NCBI GenBank assembly: GCA_018806985.1
Contig: JADANN010000302.1
Span: forward strand, 124,001-188,000
From: Angiostrongylus vasorum
Taxonomy: Eukaryota; Nematoda; Chromadorea; Rhabditida; Metastrongylidae
DNA length: 64,000 nt
Direction: 5' to 3'
Shown: positions 35,501 through 45,400 of the stretch, one piece after another
How positions within the stretch are numbered: position 1 is the first letter of the stretch
How the letters are laid out: the number at the start of each line of letters is the position of its first letter
Made by a program: the position numbers and the translations under genes
Notes under the pieces: model-generated
What the model was told of the DNA's origin: nothing
The model's database searches: none
The model's input: only the letters and a program-made list of their open reading frames with translations

Positions 35501-38500
35501 ATTAATGTCTAATCCCAACCTGTATTTTTAAATTGTCGTATCTCAGCTCACAATAGACTTTATTAATTGAAGTAAAACCCACTTGAATCTACAGATTATT
35601 GCCTAAAAGAATCAAGTTCACCTATACCGTTTGGTTATGATTTTGGTCTTCTGGAGGCGACGAAGTCGTTGAAGGCGGTTTCGGCCTCGGCTTGTTTGTT
35701 GAAGCAATTTTCGAAAAGGATGTTGTTAAGATGCTTGAAGAAGCGGCATTCGGTAGGTGAACGGTCTGGCGAGTGTGGTGGATGAAGCACAATTTCGAAG
35801 CCCAGATTGTTACACCATTGCAGCATCTTTTGTATAACGCGTCGCCGCGTGTTATCATGCAAGAGAATAGGTCCTTTTCCGTTTTTTTCTCTTGACCAAT
35901 TAGGGGCATAATGTTGGAGTTTCCACTGCATCTCTATAATTTACTCGAAATACTTCTCCGCCGTAACCGACTAATCGATTCGTGCCGATTCAAGGAGCTA
36001 CGATGGATCGAACCAGTCACACAGAATCAAACTGTCAGCATGGTCCTCTTGGTGCAGTATCGGTTCTTCGGAAATGCTACACCGCTTCATCGCTTCCAAC
36101 CACTGAGCCACTCGTCACCGATTGTCGATGATGACCCATCTCTCGTCGCACATCACAATACGGTCGAGAAGCGCGTCGTTTTGATTGCGTAGAAAAAGCG
36201 TCGACGATACCTCATAACGACGAACTCATTGATTTTTATTCCACTGGTTCAGAATCCATTTATCGACCTTCCTCGACCTTCTAATGTTTTTTAGATGCTA
36301 CGAAACAACTAGCGAGTCCTTCTGCAAGTTCTCGAACAGTTGTACGTATATGTACTTGCCTGCAGAGAAACTTTCACTTCATCGTCGTCAATAGCAGAAA
36401 AACGCCCGCGACCTCCTTCACCTTGGAGGTCGAATTCGCTTCTATAACATTCCTTGGCCTATACCTCATTCATCTTCCAAGCCGTTTGGCTGCATCATGC
36501 CCTGACTTTCAATTCGTAGAAATGGATTTGTCGAAAAATGTCGAAATTCTGATATCTGATATCCTAAGCTTTAAAATTTCTCAAAAACATAATTATACTG
36601 TAATTCAATTACAAGGAATGAAAGTGCATAAAATGAGTTTCACAATTATGTATAACGTTTAGGACCGGGAAGAAAAATTATTGCTAAAACACACAAAATA
36701 AAATGAAACCACAAGTCCGACATTAATTTCGGCGAGACCTAGTACTTTCAGAACATATGTTAGGTAAACTCCAACACTTTTTACATCTTTTGTACCCATC
36801 TGTACTTCAGTACGACGGAGTCCAACTTTTATGAAGCCAACGATGCATTGTGAAAGCACAATGATAAGCTCATATTCCGTGCTGGAAAAATTTTACTACA
36901 TTTCTGACCAGTAACATTTCCGCTCTGCTATCGTATGGAAGCGTTTTTTGCAAATTACAAAGTATAGAAAACAGCTCTGGACCAGCACAACCAGTGAGGA
37001 TTGGCCATTAAAGTATCCAAGTAAGTAAGAAAACAGCTCTTCTCCGACTAAAATTGGTGTAATATCTGTGGTGAATAAGCTATCAACTGAGTACGGAAGG
37101 GATACAGAACTCCGTGTAGGAAAATAAACCACTGAAATCGAAATGAGCCTAAATCAACTTATACAGCTCAATCTGCCTTCTCACCTATGGAATGGAACAA
37201 ACTCACGTTGTTGACAATGTGTTAAAGAAGTAATGGGAACAAATATTCAAAAGTGACTCAGTTTCACAGAACTCAGTAAAAAATAGTGACCCACGACACA
37301 ACTTGGAAAAATCTTTTCCGCTTTGAAGATCCATTTTAAGTCGCGTTTTCTCAACAATGTCCACACGACTATTCGATTGAAAAGGGTACATTTGATTGAC
37401 CTGAATAGGAAGACATTGATGCTCGGGTGCCTGCTGAATCATTTGGAAAGTCTTTCGAAACTGTGATCCATACATCTTCTAGGCTTTCCTCACTTTTTTC
37501 AAAACATGAGCTACCCTGAGAGCTATGTCTGAAGGCTCAATATTCAAAGAATATACAAGTGAGCTAACCTTGCACAAATCAATTTTCAATGACAGCTCGA
37601 ATAGTACACACATGAGATTTACAATGAACGTATGTGAGGCAAGCGTAGAGAAATCAGCCCTCATTTGTGATCGTCTTTCATTGTACTTAATAACTGCAGC
37701 AATATAGTCAAGACAACGGCCACGTGATGAAGAGTTAGCCAGTAAATGATGTACAATTTGGTGCATCAAAGATCTAGTTGTCTCAAATCTTCGCCGATAG
37801 CTCTCATACATCATGCTTACGCCATCTTTAGGTGATTCTGTGACAGCAAAGAACTTGCTCGCCATTGGACTAACAAACTCATCACATGGTATTCCGTAAG
37901 CAAGAAACGGCCCCAGGTAAGACAAATGTGCGATTTCTCGACCTGTTATACTTGTGATGAGCTCTGGTAAAAAATCAGAGCGATTGACCATCAAATCAGC
38001 TATAGGCCGTATATTTCCATCAATCCGGATAGAAAGTAGTTGCGTAATTGCACGAAAGAGTAAATGCACACAATCATCGCGGTTCGTCATCATGTGCTGA
38101 TAAATCATGGAATCTCTTTGCTGTGTAAGAATTGGATTGAAAATCTCCGAAAGGGCATTTTCATCACTCCTCTTACGATCCGTGCAGAACGCAATGATGT
38201 CACTGAGAAAGCGGTCTGACACTAGGTTTGAATATAGCAGACGAACTAGCGATGAACGCACTAGTTTACCAGACATGAAAGGTTCGTAGTATCCGCGAAG
38301 TAGGATAACAACGTTGGATAGAACTAATTCGCGAAGATCCAAGCACATATGCTTTTCGAAGTCTTGAAAAAACTGAAAAATTATGCATTATTAAAAAATT
38401 ATAAGTGGTGGTGTGATGTTCTCAACAAGAGTAACAAAGGACCATAAAGGATAAAGCCGTCGGCATTGATCAATTCTTGACGTATGCACCATGCATTTGA

Positions 38501-41307
38501 TTTCGTTAAGCACCGTTACAGGTTACTGAATGCATTTCCGGCCTTTTACAATGACTCATAGTGGCCTACTGATGTACCCAGCCAGTGCTGCTATCCTCCC
38601 AAACAAGGCTTGTAACAATTTACCGACCGATCCCATGCGTATTACAGGTCTCCTCTGACTACTGCGCTACACGAGCGACAAAAAGTAATAAAACTCTAAA
38701 GATGTGGAAACAAGCAAAGTAGAAATTATAAGACTCAGTTAAAGTGGTCAGTACAACTAGCCGCATAATGCGCAAGTAATGCAAGAGTATACCTTAGAAG
38801 CAACTTTTTTTTCAACTTCTGCATGATTAACCAACCTAAGAGTGTATGGAGAACAATGATTTCCCTAGATCAATGTCTACCACAACGCAACAACAGTGTT
38901 TTTCATTAATATTTCCCTCACTGATTTAGAATTCTCACCGTCAGTCAACTCATTAATTCTTGGACGAACTGCTAAAGTGCTGATGCACACAGTTTGAAGA
39001 AAAGGCGTTGTTTAACAGCAACTCACGTTCCAAGGATTTCCAATCATCCGCACGACGGAGTGTTTAAATTTCCTACATAACTTATTGCACTACAGCTCGG
39101 GGCGCGTGTAGCACAATGGTCGGAGCCACCCTGCAATATACTCGGAACCGATCTCAGCGCTCCAGGCCTACCAAGCACTCCATCCTTCGGAGTCGGCAAA
39201 TTGGTACCAGACTAGTCTGCGAGGATAGCAGCACTGGCTCCATGCATCCGTGAACCACCGCGAGTCATTGTAAAGATCAGATATGCATTCAACCACCTCT
39301 AGCAATACTTAATGAACTGAAATGCATGGCGCATCACTCAGGCATTGATCAACGCCGAAAGCTTTATCCTTTATCCTTTATACTACAGCTTAGAATGGTG
39401 AAGGGGTATGAAATACCCAACACAAAAAATGAATCCCACGTCCGACTTTCTATTAACCACGGCATTGATCAAGCAATCATTCGTATTCTTGTTGAGCAAA
39501 CACGAGTTGTTATTTTTTATATTCTTTATTCACGAACAAGCTGATGTTTCGGCGGATTTCATCTTCTTCAGAGCCTGGAAAGGTCAAGTTGACAGCAATC
39601 TATTCGGCCAAACACCTCCATAACCAAACAGAGAAAATGCTCACTCAATGGATCAATTCCAGAAATCCGAAAATGAACCACAGGGAGGAAATGCCTCATT
39701 ATGACGCGTGATATTGGGCAGTATTTAAGACCGTTGTTCTGAAGTAAGAGGCACAATACGCTTCTATGTAAACTCTGTGCGGGTGGTCTCCACGTGACAT
39801 ATCCAGTGGAAGACTCACAGAAAGCGGTGAGTATGCGATTAAGCCATTCTATGTTCAATGTGATAGAAATCTTGGTTTAGCGTTTTCTCTGTTTAGTTAT
39901 GGAGGTGTTTGGCCGAATAGATTGCTGTCAACTTGACCTTTCCAAGCTCTGAGGAAGGCGAAATCCGTCGAAACGTCAGCTTTTTGTGAATAAAGAATAT
40001 AAAAATAACACCTCGTGTTTGCTCAACAAGAATACGAGTAATTACAAAAATGAATGCCTATCATAATAAGCGCTGTGTACACCATATATAGCGAAATGTA
40101 ACCGCTCTGAACAAAAAAAAACTCATTACGGCTCTCAGTATTCAGACGACTATACGTAGACATTAGGTAGTTCAAAGCCGTTGACTCTCTAGTGGTTCCA
40201 ATTCTATCCAACTCCGGAATAAAAAGAATCGATCCTAGAGAGTCTTCTGAAAGCAATCTGTATAACTGACAATCTCAACAGCAAGGGATACCCACTTTCA
40301 CTACCTAGAGCCTTTAATCACGGCTCTTCACAGAAAAAATGACTAAAAGTACGACTGGTACCTGCGTCCACTTCCATGGCAATATCGGAAGTTGATGCAA
40401 TGGACGACACGAGAGTGAAAATGACATCATGGATAGGACTTTTATACGCATCTAAAACTGATACGTATGAAAGACGAGTTCGACAACCTTATGAAACTCG
40501 GAGGAAAAGGAGTACTAGTCAAAAAGCTACTAAGACTTACCAGATTCCAATAAGCTGATTCCCGATATTCTTAGGTTGCACTCATTCACTAAAGCATCCT
40601 GAAATGCAAATTCTGGAGCTAACGTATCGCCTACGCCGAGTACACGTAGCACAAGGTTCCGCACGCGATCCGACTTGAACTGTTCCGCTTCCTTAAACGA
40701 GCACTATGACAGCTGTAGTCATCTAAAAGCCTTGCTAAAAATTAGACTAATGCTCTATGAAGCCGTAAGATTCTCCAATACTCCGAGTTTTCAAAATCCT
40801 AATAAGCACAAATAAGATAACTCCAAACTCTTTACTTTACAGGAAAGGATAAATGGTAAACATCTCGGCGTTGATCAATCCCTGAGGGATGCGCCACGCA
40901 TTCGACTTCACTAACCATCGTTGGAGGTCACTGAATCCATACCTGCCCTTTAAAATGACTCGTGGTGGCCTACCGATGCATCGAGCCAGTTCTGCTATTC
41001 TTCCAAACAAGTCTGGTACCTTGCCGACTCCGGAGGGATGAAAGGCTTGGTGGGCCCCGGGGGGATCGATCCTATGTGTATCGCAGCGCGCCTCCGACCA
41101 GTGCGCTACATGCGCTTTTACTTTATAGTATAGAAAATATCATCAATGTTGCTGGACAAGTCACAAACCACGTAGGCAAAAAAAATTTCCAGGCGGTAAG
41201 ATAAAGTGAGAACCAACCTCATCACGTGTTTGCATCAAACCGATACTAGCGCTCTTTAATCCGATTTCATTGATATCCATTCTACCCGCATTCTCGTTAT
41301 CCGACAT
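22444..41307 (-). CDS. ufd-2: Ubiquitin conjugation factor E4 (UFD2 family, U-box)
   Basis: UFD2 proteins extend ubiquitin chains on pre-ubiquitinated substrates and work with Cdc48/p97. Twenty exons chain in phase: 41218-41307, 40541-40691, 40362-40451, 40156-40246, 39027-39072, 38793-38864, 37569-38372, 37295-37400, 34836-34972, 34523-34624, 30747-30970, 27096-27201, 26809-26925, 26143-26270, 25857-26070, 25637-25801, 25371-25493, 24918-25000, 24277-24368 and 22444-22634. The sum is 3132 nt, or 1043 residues plus TGA, close to known family lengths. The start is the ATG at 41305-41307 ([11 protein letters not shown]). Diagnostic segments are [72 protein letters not shown] and the U-box [20 protein letters not shown]. 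The U-box sits in the last ~63 residues, as expected. Introns reach 3.5 kb and carry many transposons. The protein is not obviously interrupted. Confidence 0.95.
22790..23045 (-). repeat. R3 repeat, diverged copy in the last ufd-2 intron
   Basis: The order ttaccgctttatcctgag, gtccgatgtttccatccgg, accaataccaggaatc and cctcgggactgtagg follows the R3 copy at 26360-26760 in the same orientation, with about 20-30% apparent divergence by eye. Sequence up to about 23290 is unassigned. Confidence 0.55.
23535..23965 (+). pseudogene. RTE-like LINE reverse transcriptase fragment
   Basis: The plus strand reads [13 protein letters not shown], then in another frame [30 protein letters not shown] and [15 protein letters not shown]. 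These correspond to the finger and motif A region of RTE reverse transcriptases; the expected motif A aspartate (F-V-D-Y) is replaced (F-T-K-Y). A C-terminal scrap ([15 protein letters not shown]) follows after a deletion. It lies in the ufd-2 intron between 22635 and 24276, antisense to the gene. Confidence 0.65.
25070..25258 (+). repeat. SINE-B copy in a ufd-2 intron
   Basis: It shares gatagaactagctg.gcgacaggcgaaacgaaggacc, then a tRNA-like box (catggtgtggtggtgaacgcg) and a B-box-like region (gcgcgttcgttcccccacc), and ends near gttttgcaaatatctcagg. Close relatives lie at 42535, 45178 and 52555. Confidence 0.8.
26355..26765 (-). repeat. R3 interspersed repeat, long copy
   Basis: This ~400-bp copy spans from gcctcccagcattttaccgcctc to cgggccatccaagtattcaag and serves as the reference for the family here. 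It lies in the ufd-2 intron 26271-26808. No terminal inverted repeats or coding frames were noticed. Confidence 0.7.
27365..27690 (-). repeat. SINE-C copy in the large ufd-2 intron
   Basis: The reversed tail cctattcgtttcctcgcatctattgtccacgaaggtcttt leads into gttccttatgaatgccg and a tRNA-like head with ggttccaatttctcaaccctgac. The order matches the copies at 14640-14948 and 46010-46285. Confidence 0.6.
28635..30315 (-). pseudogene. RTE-type LINE, 5' half, split by a SINE-A insertion
   Basis: On the minus strand, 29940-30310 matches the 5' region of the plus-strand RTE copies at 51.4 and 55.3 kb (cctgcaatcaagtgac, gaccttcc). 29700-29940 continues it (ggacgagtacggagaggctg). 28640-29290 encodes the end of the endonuclease and the linker ([14 protein letters not shown]-type text, [11 protein letters not shown]). 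A plus-strand SINE-A sits at 29390-29685. The reverse transcriptase part is absent. The element lies within a ufd-2 intron in the same direction as the gene. Confidence 0.75.
29390..29688 (+). repeat. SINE-A copy inside an RTE relic
   Basis: Near-consensus copy: cgtgtggcgccgtagttggagg head, ggaaccgatccccgcgcc B box, ggctcaccaagccttccatc body and gggattgatcaacgccgag tail. It is less diverged than its host RTE, so it inserted later. Confidence 0.9.
30320..30740. other. Unassigned part of a ufd-2 intron
   Basis: A 72-codon minus-strand open frame (30343-30561) contains [20 protein letters not shown] and reads like protein, but matches no family I know and is not needed to keep ufd-2 in frame. 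It may be part of an unrecognised transposon. Confidence 0.35.
30975..34140. other. AT-rich ufd-2 intron with no recognised gene
   Basis: The ~3.5-kb intron between exons 34523-34624 and 30747-30970. Apart from the (TA)n run at 32455-32546 and an R3 copy near its left-hand gene end, I see only short chance frames and AT-rich sequence. Confidence 0.6.
32455..32546. repeat. (TA)n microsatellite, about 45 units
   Basis: An uninterrupted alternating TA run of roughly 90 bp, in the ufd-2 intron. It is self-complementary and could form a hairpin. Confidence 0.97.
34145..34445 (+). repeat. R3 repeat with a duplicated segment
   Basis: It runs from atggcccgtcttcactcactgg through gaaattcgccaccatgcgat to cttctttatagaaacgcc. 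The block gttttgctttactcttagctgg occurs twice (34371 and 34404), a local tandem duplication of about 33 bp. Confidence 0.7.
35625..36425 (-). pseudogene. Mariner transposase relic
   Basis: Mariner transposases use a DD34D catalytic triad. The minus strand encodes the first aspartate block ([11 protein letters not shown], near 36140-36180), the second ([15 protein letters not shown]) and the third ([16 protein letters not shown]). The C-terminus follows as [19 protein letters not shown]. 300 bp upstream the N-terminal region is only partly readable. A 98-codon block (35635-35931) remains open, but frameshifts elsewhere make the whole inactive. It lies in the ufd-2 intron 34973-37294, on the same strand as the gene. 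Confidence 0.88.
36430..36765 (-). repeat. Mariner-associated flank
   Basis: It shares tttgtcgaaaaatgtcgaaattctg, gtgcataaaatgag and attgctaaaacacacaaaat with 18830-19000 and 19900-20080, and lies directly beyond the transposase N-terminus. Confidence 0.5.
38440..38682 (-). repeat. SINE-A copy in a ufd-2 intron
   Basis: Reverse orientation with tail aaggataaagccgtcggcattgatc, middle tgctgctatcctcccaaacaagg, and a shortened head ending in actgcgctacacgagc. Part of the head is deleted between ttaccgacc and gatcccatgcg. Confidence 0.8.
39100..39388 (+). repeat. SINE-A copy in a ufd-2 intron
   Basis: Full-length plus-strand copy starting ggggcgcgtgtagcacaatgg and ending cattgatcaacgccgaaagc. 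It lies between ufd-2 exon 39027-39072 and the PLE terminal pair at 39480. Confidence 0.88.
39480..40038. mobile_element. Inverted pair of PLE-A terminal sequences inside a ufd-2 intron
   Basis: About 158 bp at 39480-39638 (cgtattcttgttgagcaaac ... gagaaaatgct) recurs inverted at 39881-40038. Both arms contain the hammerhead-like hairpin (39541-39578 reverse; 39943-39980 forward). The ~240-bp spacer holds the plus-oriented PLE-A terminal repeat, including a scrap of the end of the GIY-YIG frame, the GACGCGTGATA half-palindrome (about 39700) and a tatttaag box. No reverse transcriptase is present. Confidence 0.8.
40845..41118 (-). repeat. SINE-A copy in ufd-2 intron 1
   Basis: Near-consensus reverse copy (tail ggataaatggtaaacatctcgg, body attcttccaaacaagtctgg, head complement gaccagtgcgctacatgcgc) within the intron between exons 40541-40691 and 41218-41307. 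Confidence 0.88.
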
Positions 41308-42405
41308 CTACTTCCTCTACGTTGGAACTCTTAATTTTAAAGTGATTACTCTTAAAGCCGTGCAAGCTTAAAGGCTCTTAACTGAGTCTAGCACATTAAA
41401 GTACAACATTATACTGACAAAATCAATACTCCTTAATCAGATTACTTAAAAAAAGGGGAACGCAACACACACCGCTTATCACACGATAGGGAATAGCACT
41501 TCGAAGTTACACTCGCGTGGAACAATTGCACGCATTTTTTGCGGACTTGCCTCGCTAAGGAGAGTTAAGAAAAACTGTATAACTTCGCAAGTGATGAAGT
41601 GACTACGTTCATCTTGCTTCCGTTAATTTGATTTCCTGCTAACGTTGTTCAGAAAGATGTATAATGACATATTTTTCTGAAACATATTCACAAAATTAGT
41701 CCATTAAAAATGGCAGCTGCTTCTTGGCGTACTGTAGTGAGGAATTAGTGTATCGAACCACTCAGCTTGAAGAGTTTGTAGACACGGGCTTCGCTTAGCT
41801 ATGGATTATTGGTGTTTCGACTAGCTTTAGGTCTTGTGTTTGTATATTTTTAGTATGGAATTATGTAGAGATATGCACTTATAACGGCCGCATGTAGCGC
41901 AGTGGTCAGAGGCGCCCTGCAATGGACATTGGGTCGATCCCTGCACCTCAATCTTGCTAAGCCTTCCATCCATCCAAATTCGACAAATTGGTACCAGACT
42001 TGTCTGCGAGAATAGCAGCACTGGCTTGATACATCGGTAGGTCACCGCTAGTCATTGTAAAGGCCAGATGTGCATCCACTCAACTCCAACGATGCTTAAT
42101 GAAGTTAAGTGAATTGTGCATCCATCAGGATTAACCAACGCCGAGAGGTTTATCCGTTATCCCTTTTCGCCATTTAAAGGAAAAACGTAATTTTCATAGT
42201 TGGAAGTCCTTAAAACCCTGTAGAAGGTTACGTTTAGGTTCGCTTAGGAAACTTATAGCGTGAACATTTATTCTTATTAACGTTCCATGTGACATTTAAG
42301 TCCCAGCTTTGAGGCTGTGTGTGGTATCCAGAACTCCGTTGGTTTCTGTACGTATCGATCGTTTTTTGTTAACCAATATAACTATGAAAATGAACAGGTG
42401 GAGCC
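41308..42405. promoter_or_regulatory. Divergent intergenic region between ufd-2 and the NDUFA11-like gene
   Basis: The two genes start 1.1 kb apart on opposite strands, so both promoters should lie here. A SINE-A copy occupies 41885-42170. For the plus gene, aacag at 42394-42398 ends 8 bp before the ATG and could serve as a spliced-leader acceptor. No core promoter motif can be assigned with confidence. Confidence 0.5.
41885..42172 (+). repeat. SINE-A copy in the divergent promoter region
   Basis: Plus copy starting ggccgcatgtagcgcagtgg, with a ggtcgatccctgcacc B box and tail ggattaaccaacgccgagagg. Confidence 0.87.
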
Positions 42406-45400
42406 ATGGGTCACGATGTTGATGCTCCTCTTCTTCCTACTTATAAAACACAGCGACCACCATGGATTGGACTGTGGAGTAGCCGTGAGTAGTAAGTAGT
42501 CACATTTCAGCTATAACTGATATCGGTTAGGACACGGATGAGAGAGAGGCGAAACGAATGACCCGCATGCTGTGGTGGTAAACACGTTAGCCACCGGAAA
42601 GGATAATAACGGGTTCGATCCCCCTTCGCAGACACCTGCGGTCTGCAGTTTTGCAAATACCTCGGAATCGTTGTGGTTATATCGTTGATATTGTTATATT
42701 GGAACTTATGTGGTCATGCGTGAACCTTTTAGTTACCATTGATTAGATCAGTAGCATCAATTAGACTCATTTTGTTTGATATTACTCGTTTTTTACCTCA
42801 TCCATCGACTCCTAATGACGACCTTACAGAAAGATACTTAGTAAGACCTATTTACTAGGATACTTGGATGGCTCGTCTTCACTGGTTGTGCAGGCCACAG
42901 CATAATTTCCATCATTTCGAAGTTTTGCTGGCTTAGCTATTGCTGTTTCCTGGAGTCCCGAGGTCGGCCTTGCCAATGTCTGCTCCTGGTCGTCACCAAC
43001 TTAAACATTCCAGTCGCCGCCCTTGTGAATCAGAGGGAGATTTGCCACCATGCGACTACATTGATACGGGATGGTGGTGAATTCTGGTATTGGTTTACTC
43101 TTAGCTGGGCTTCCTGGTGGAAACGCCGGTCCTCAACTCGGGAAACCCTGCGGCTCGTGGTAATAACGGAAATTGGGTCAGAAAATCCCGTCCAGAAATG
43201 GCTATTTAAAAATCCTTCTTTCTTCAGCAAAGGTCGTCCGGATTGGTGGAAAGAGCTGGGCGTTCGTGATGAGGTAGTTCGTAGTGGGAAATTGCGAGTG
43301 GTACGCCATCGTTACAAAGAGGAGGATCCCGAGTATTTTGATCCGAAGGTAATCTATGCCATCTTCTTTATTATTTATTGTTTTATATACGACTTTCTTT
43401 ACTTTTTGTTTTCTCACTACCTTTTTCTGTCTAAATAATGCGCAAAATTGAGTGTGGCTATTACTAGGCCTGGTTTTTTCATCGTTATGTTCCTCAGTAC
43501 AACGTTGTTCTTTTGAACGCAGGTTCCCGACGGCACTTCTATTTCTGGTCCATTCGGTCTTGATTCGAGATATCACCCTAACTTAACTATCAAGACCGAC
43601 CAGCCCATGAAGTTGGATGACTTCCAGACAAAGGTATGGAAAGGGTCACATCAATATAAGAATATCGCGGAAAAGTACAATTTGAGTGAAGAACATCCAG
43701 GATTTGACGTCAGTCCAACTCTCAACGACCTGGTAGCCAGTGAGTCATACAATAGATTGTTTTATTTTACCAAGATTTATGGAACTGGATGTTAACTAGG
43801 ATTTGTTTATAGTACCAAAGACGCAGCTTGGGCGTCTCACTTTCACTGAAAGGTGGTATCATTTGGGACCACGATTCTTCGACAGACCATTGAATGAAGC
43901 TTCACATGAGAAAGGACTAGCGTGTGCTAAATACGCTGCTCTGCTGAGTACGATTTTTCGCTCAAATAAATCTGAACATACATATAGATATATGTATATA
44001 CACTGCTTTGGATGCTTGGATGGCTCGTCCTCACTGGTTGTGCGAGCCGCAGCATAATTTCCATTTTTTCGGAGTTTTGCTGGTTTAGCCATTGTGGTTC
44101 CCTAGAGTCCCAAAGTAAGCCAGGCCAAAGACTGCCCGAGGTCGTCACCACCACAGATAGTCTCCTGCTTTGTGGATTGGAGGGAGATTTCCTATCATGC
44201 GACTAGTTTGATACCAAGACGGTGGTGGATGCTGGTATTGGTTTACTCTTAGGTGGGCTTCCTGATGGAAACGCCAGACTCCTTCTCAGCTTGGGAGACC
44301 CCTGCTAGGGGATGAGTCCCCCCGCTGCACATCGCAGCTCGACACCTAGGACTACCTCCGGGCCACGACGAGGCGGTAAACCGTTAGACGCGCAGTGTGT
44401 GCATACAGAAACAATTTATATCTCCTGTCTAAAACGTCGTTACAACAGTGAACGACGCAGTGTTATGAAATTCTACAAGTGATACTGCATAAAAGCATTT
44501 CACGTATTACTTTGTTTCGATTATTCTTATGCAGTTTATAGTGCTACCTATCACCATGCTTGAAATCCGCGCCACCGGTTTCATCCCGGCTAAGGAGTTC
44601 TCGCCTCGAAGGTTCGCAAAGCGCTATTTCCAGTTGATGCCTAAACCAACAATAGCGGCGTTTTCTTGGGGATTCGCGCTTTCTGCTGCGGCAGTTATGC
44701 GCAACAAGGTGATTTTATTATTCTTACTGTGTTACAAGTTAACCTATTTGCAACTTCGCCCAGTTTTGTTGCTTGCGCTTGAAATTAGTTCCAGTCTTTC
44801 TCCAAGCCCGGTATTCATTGAGTTTAACACTTACCTTCCCTTATGTCCGCATAAAATACCACGTATGTTTTTGAGTTTTTAGCCGTACAATCTGGTCTTG
44901 CCGTGTGTTTACTTTTTATTTTTTGTTATCATCGAACGGTCTCCTCCAACCTTCGTGGGAAAACCCTCGGCCGTATTCAAGATTGCAAGGAGAATCGAGT
45001 CGACCAACATTCAGCGACATCCAGGAAGAAAAGTTCTTCAAGGAACAACAGAAATACGCGGAATTTTCGAAGTCCATTGTGGACGATGAATGCGAGGATA
45101 ACGAAACGAATGAGAGAAGTACTGGAATTCACACAGTAGATGTGATTACGGGTCATGTAAGATAAATAAAAATGAAATCATCAGGCGAAATGAAGGACAC
45201 GCATGGTGTGGTGGTGAACTCGATAGCCCCCAGAAAGGGTAATAGCGCGTTCGTTCCTCACCGCAGACACCTGCGGTCCGGAGTTTTCCAAATATCTCAG
45301 CATCGTTGTGGTTGTATCACACACAGTACCCTACTATCATTTGTATTAAAAGTACTTCGTATGTTCTATATATCTTCTTCTGTTTAACTTTTGTTTAATG

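Noticed and set aside
36896..37132. 78-codon minus frame upstream of ufd-2 exon 34836-34972 as another ufd-2 exon
   Set aside because: It matches nothing in the family, overlaps an R3 scrap (about 36975-37015), and the neighbouring exons already join in phase without it.
37476..37514. Apparent in-frame TAG in ufd-2 between two same-frame open frames (37203-37475 and 37479-38348), suggesting stop readthrough or a 36-nt intron
   Set aside because: Alignment by eye to human UBE4B places the junction elsewhere: the exon ends at AAG before GTTAGC (37569) and the next begins after ATTCAG at 37400 (VNQMYPFQ). The stop lies within this ordinary ~168-nt intron.
44898..45165. Three overlapping plus frames as an extra exon of the NDUFA11-like gene
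   Set aside because: The sequence matches the SINE-C tail family, and exon 5 (ending 44708) joins exon 6 (46739) in phase 0 without it.
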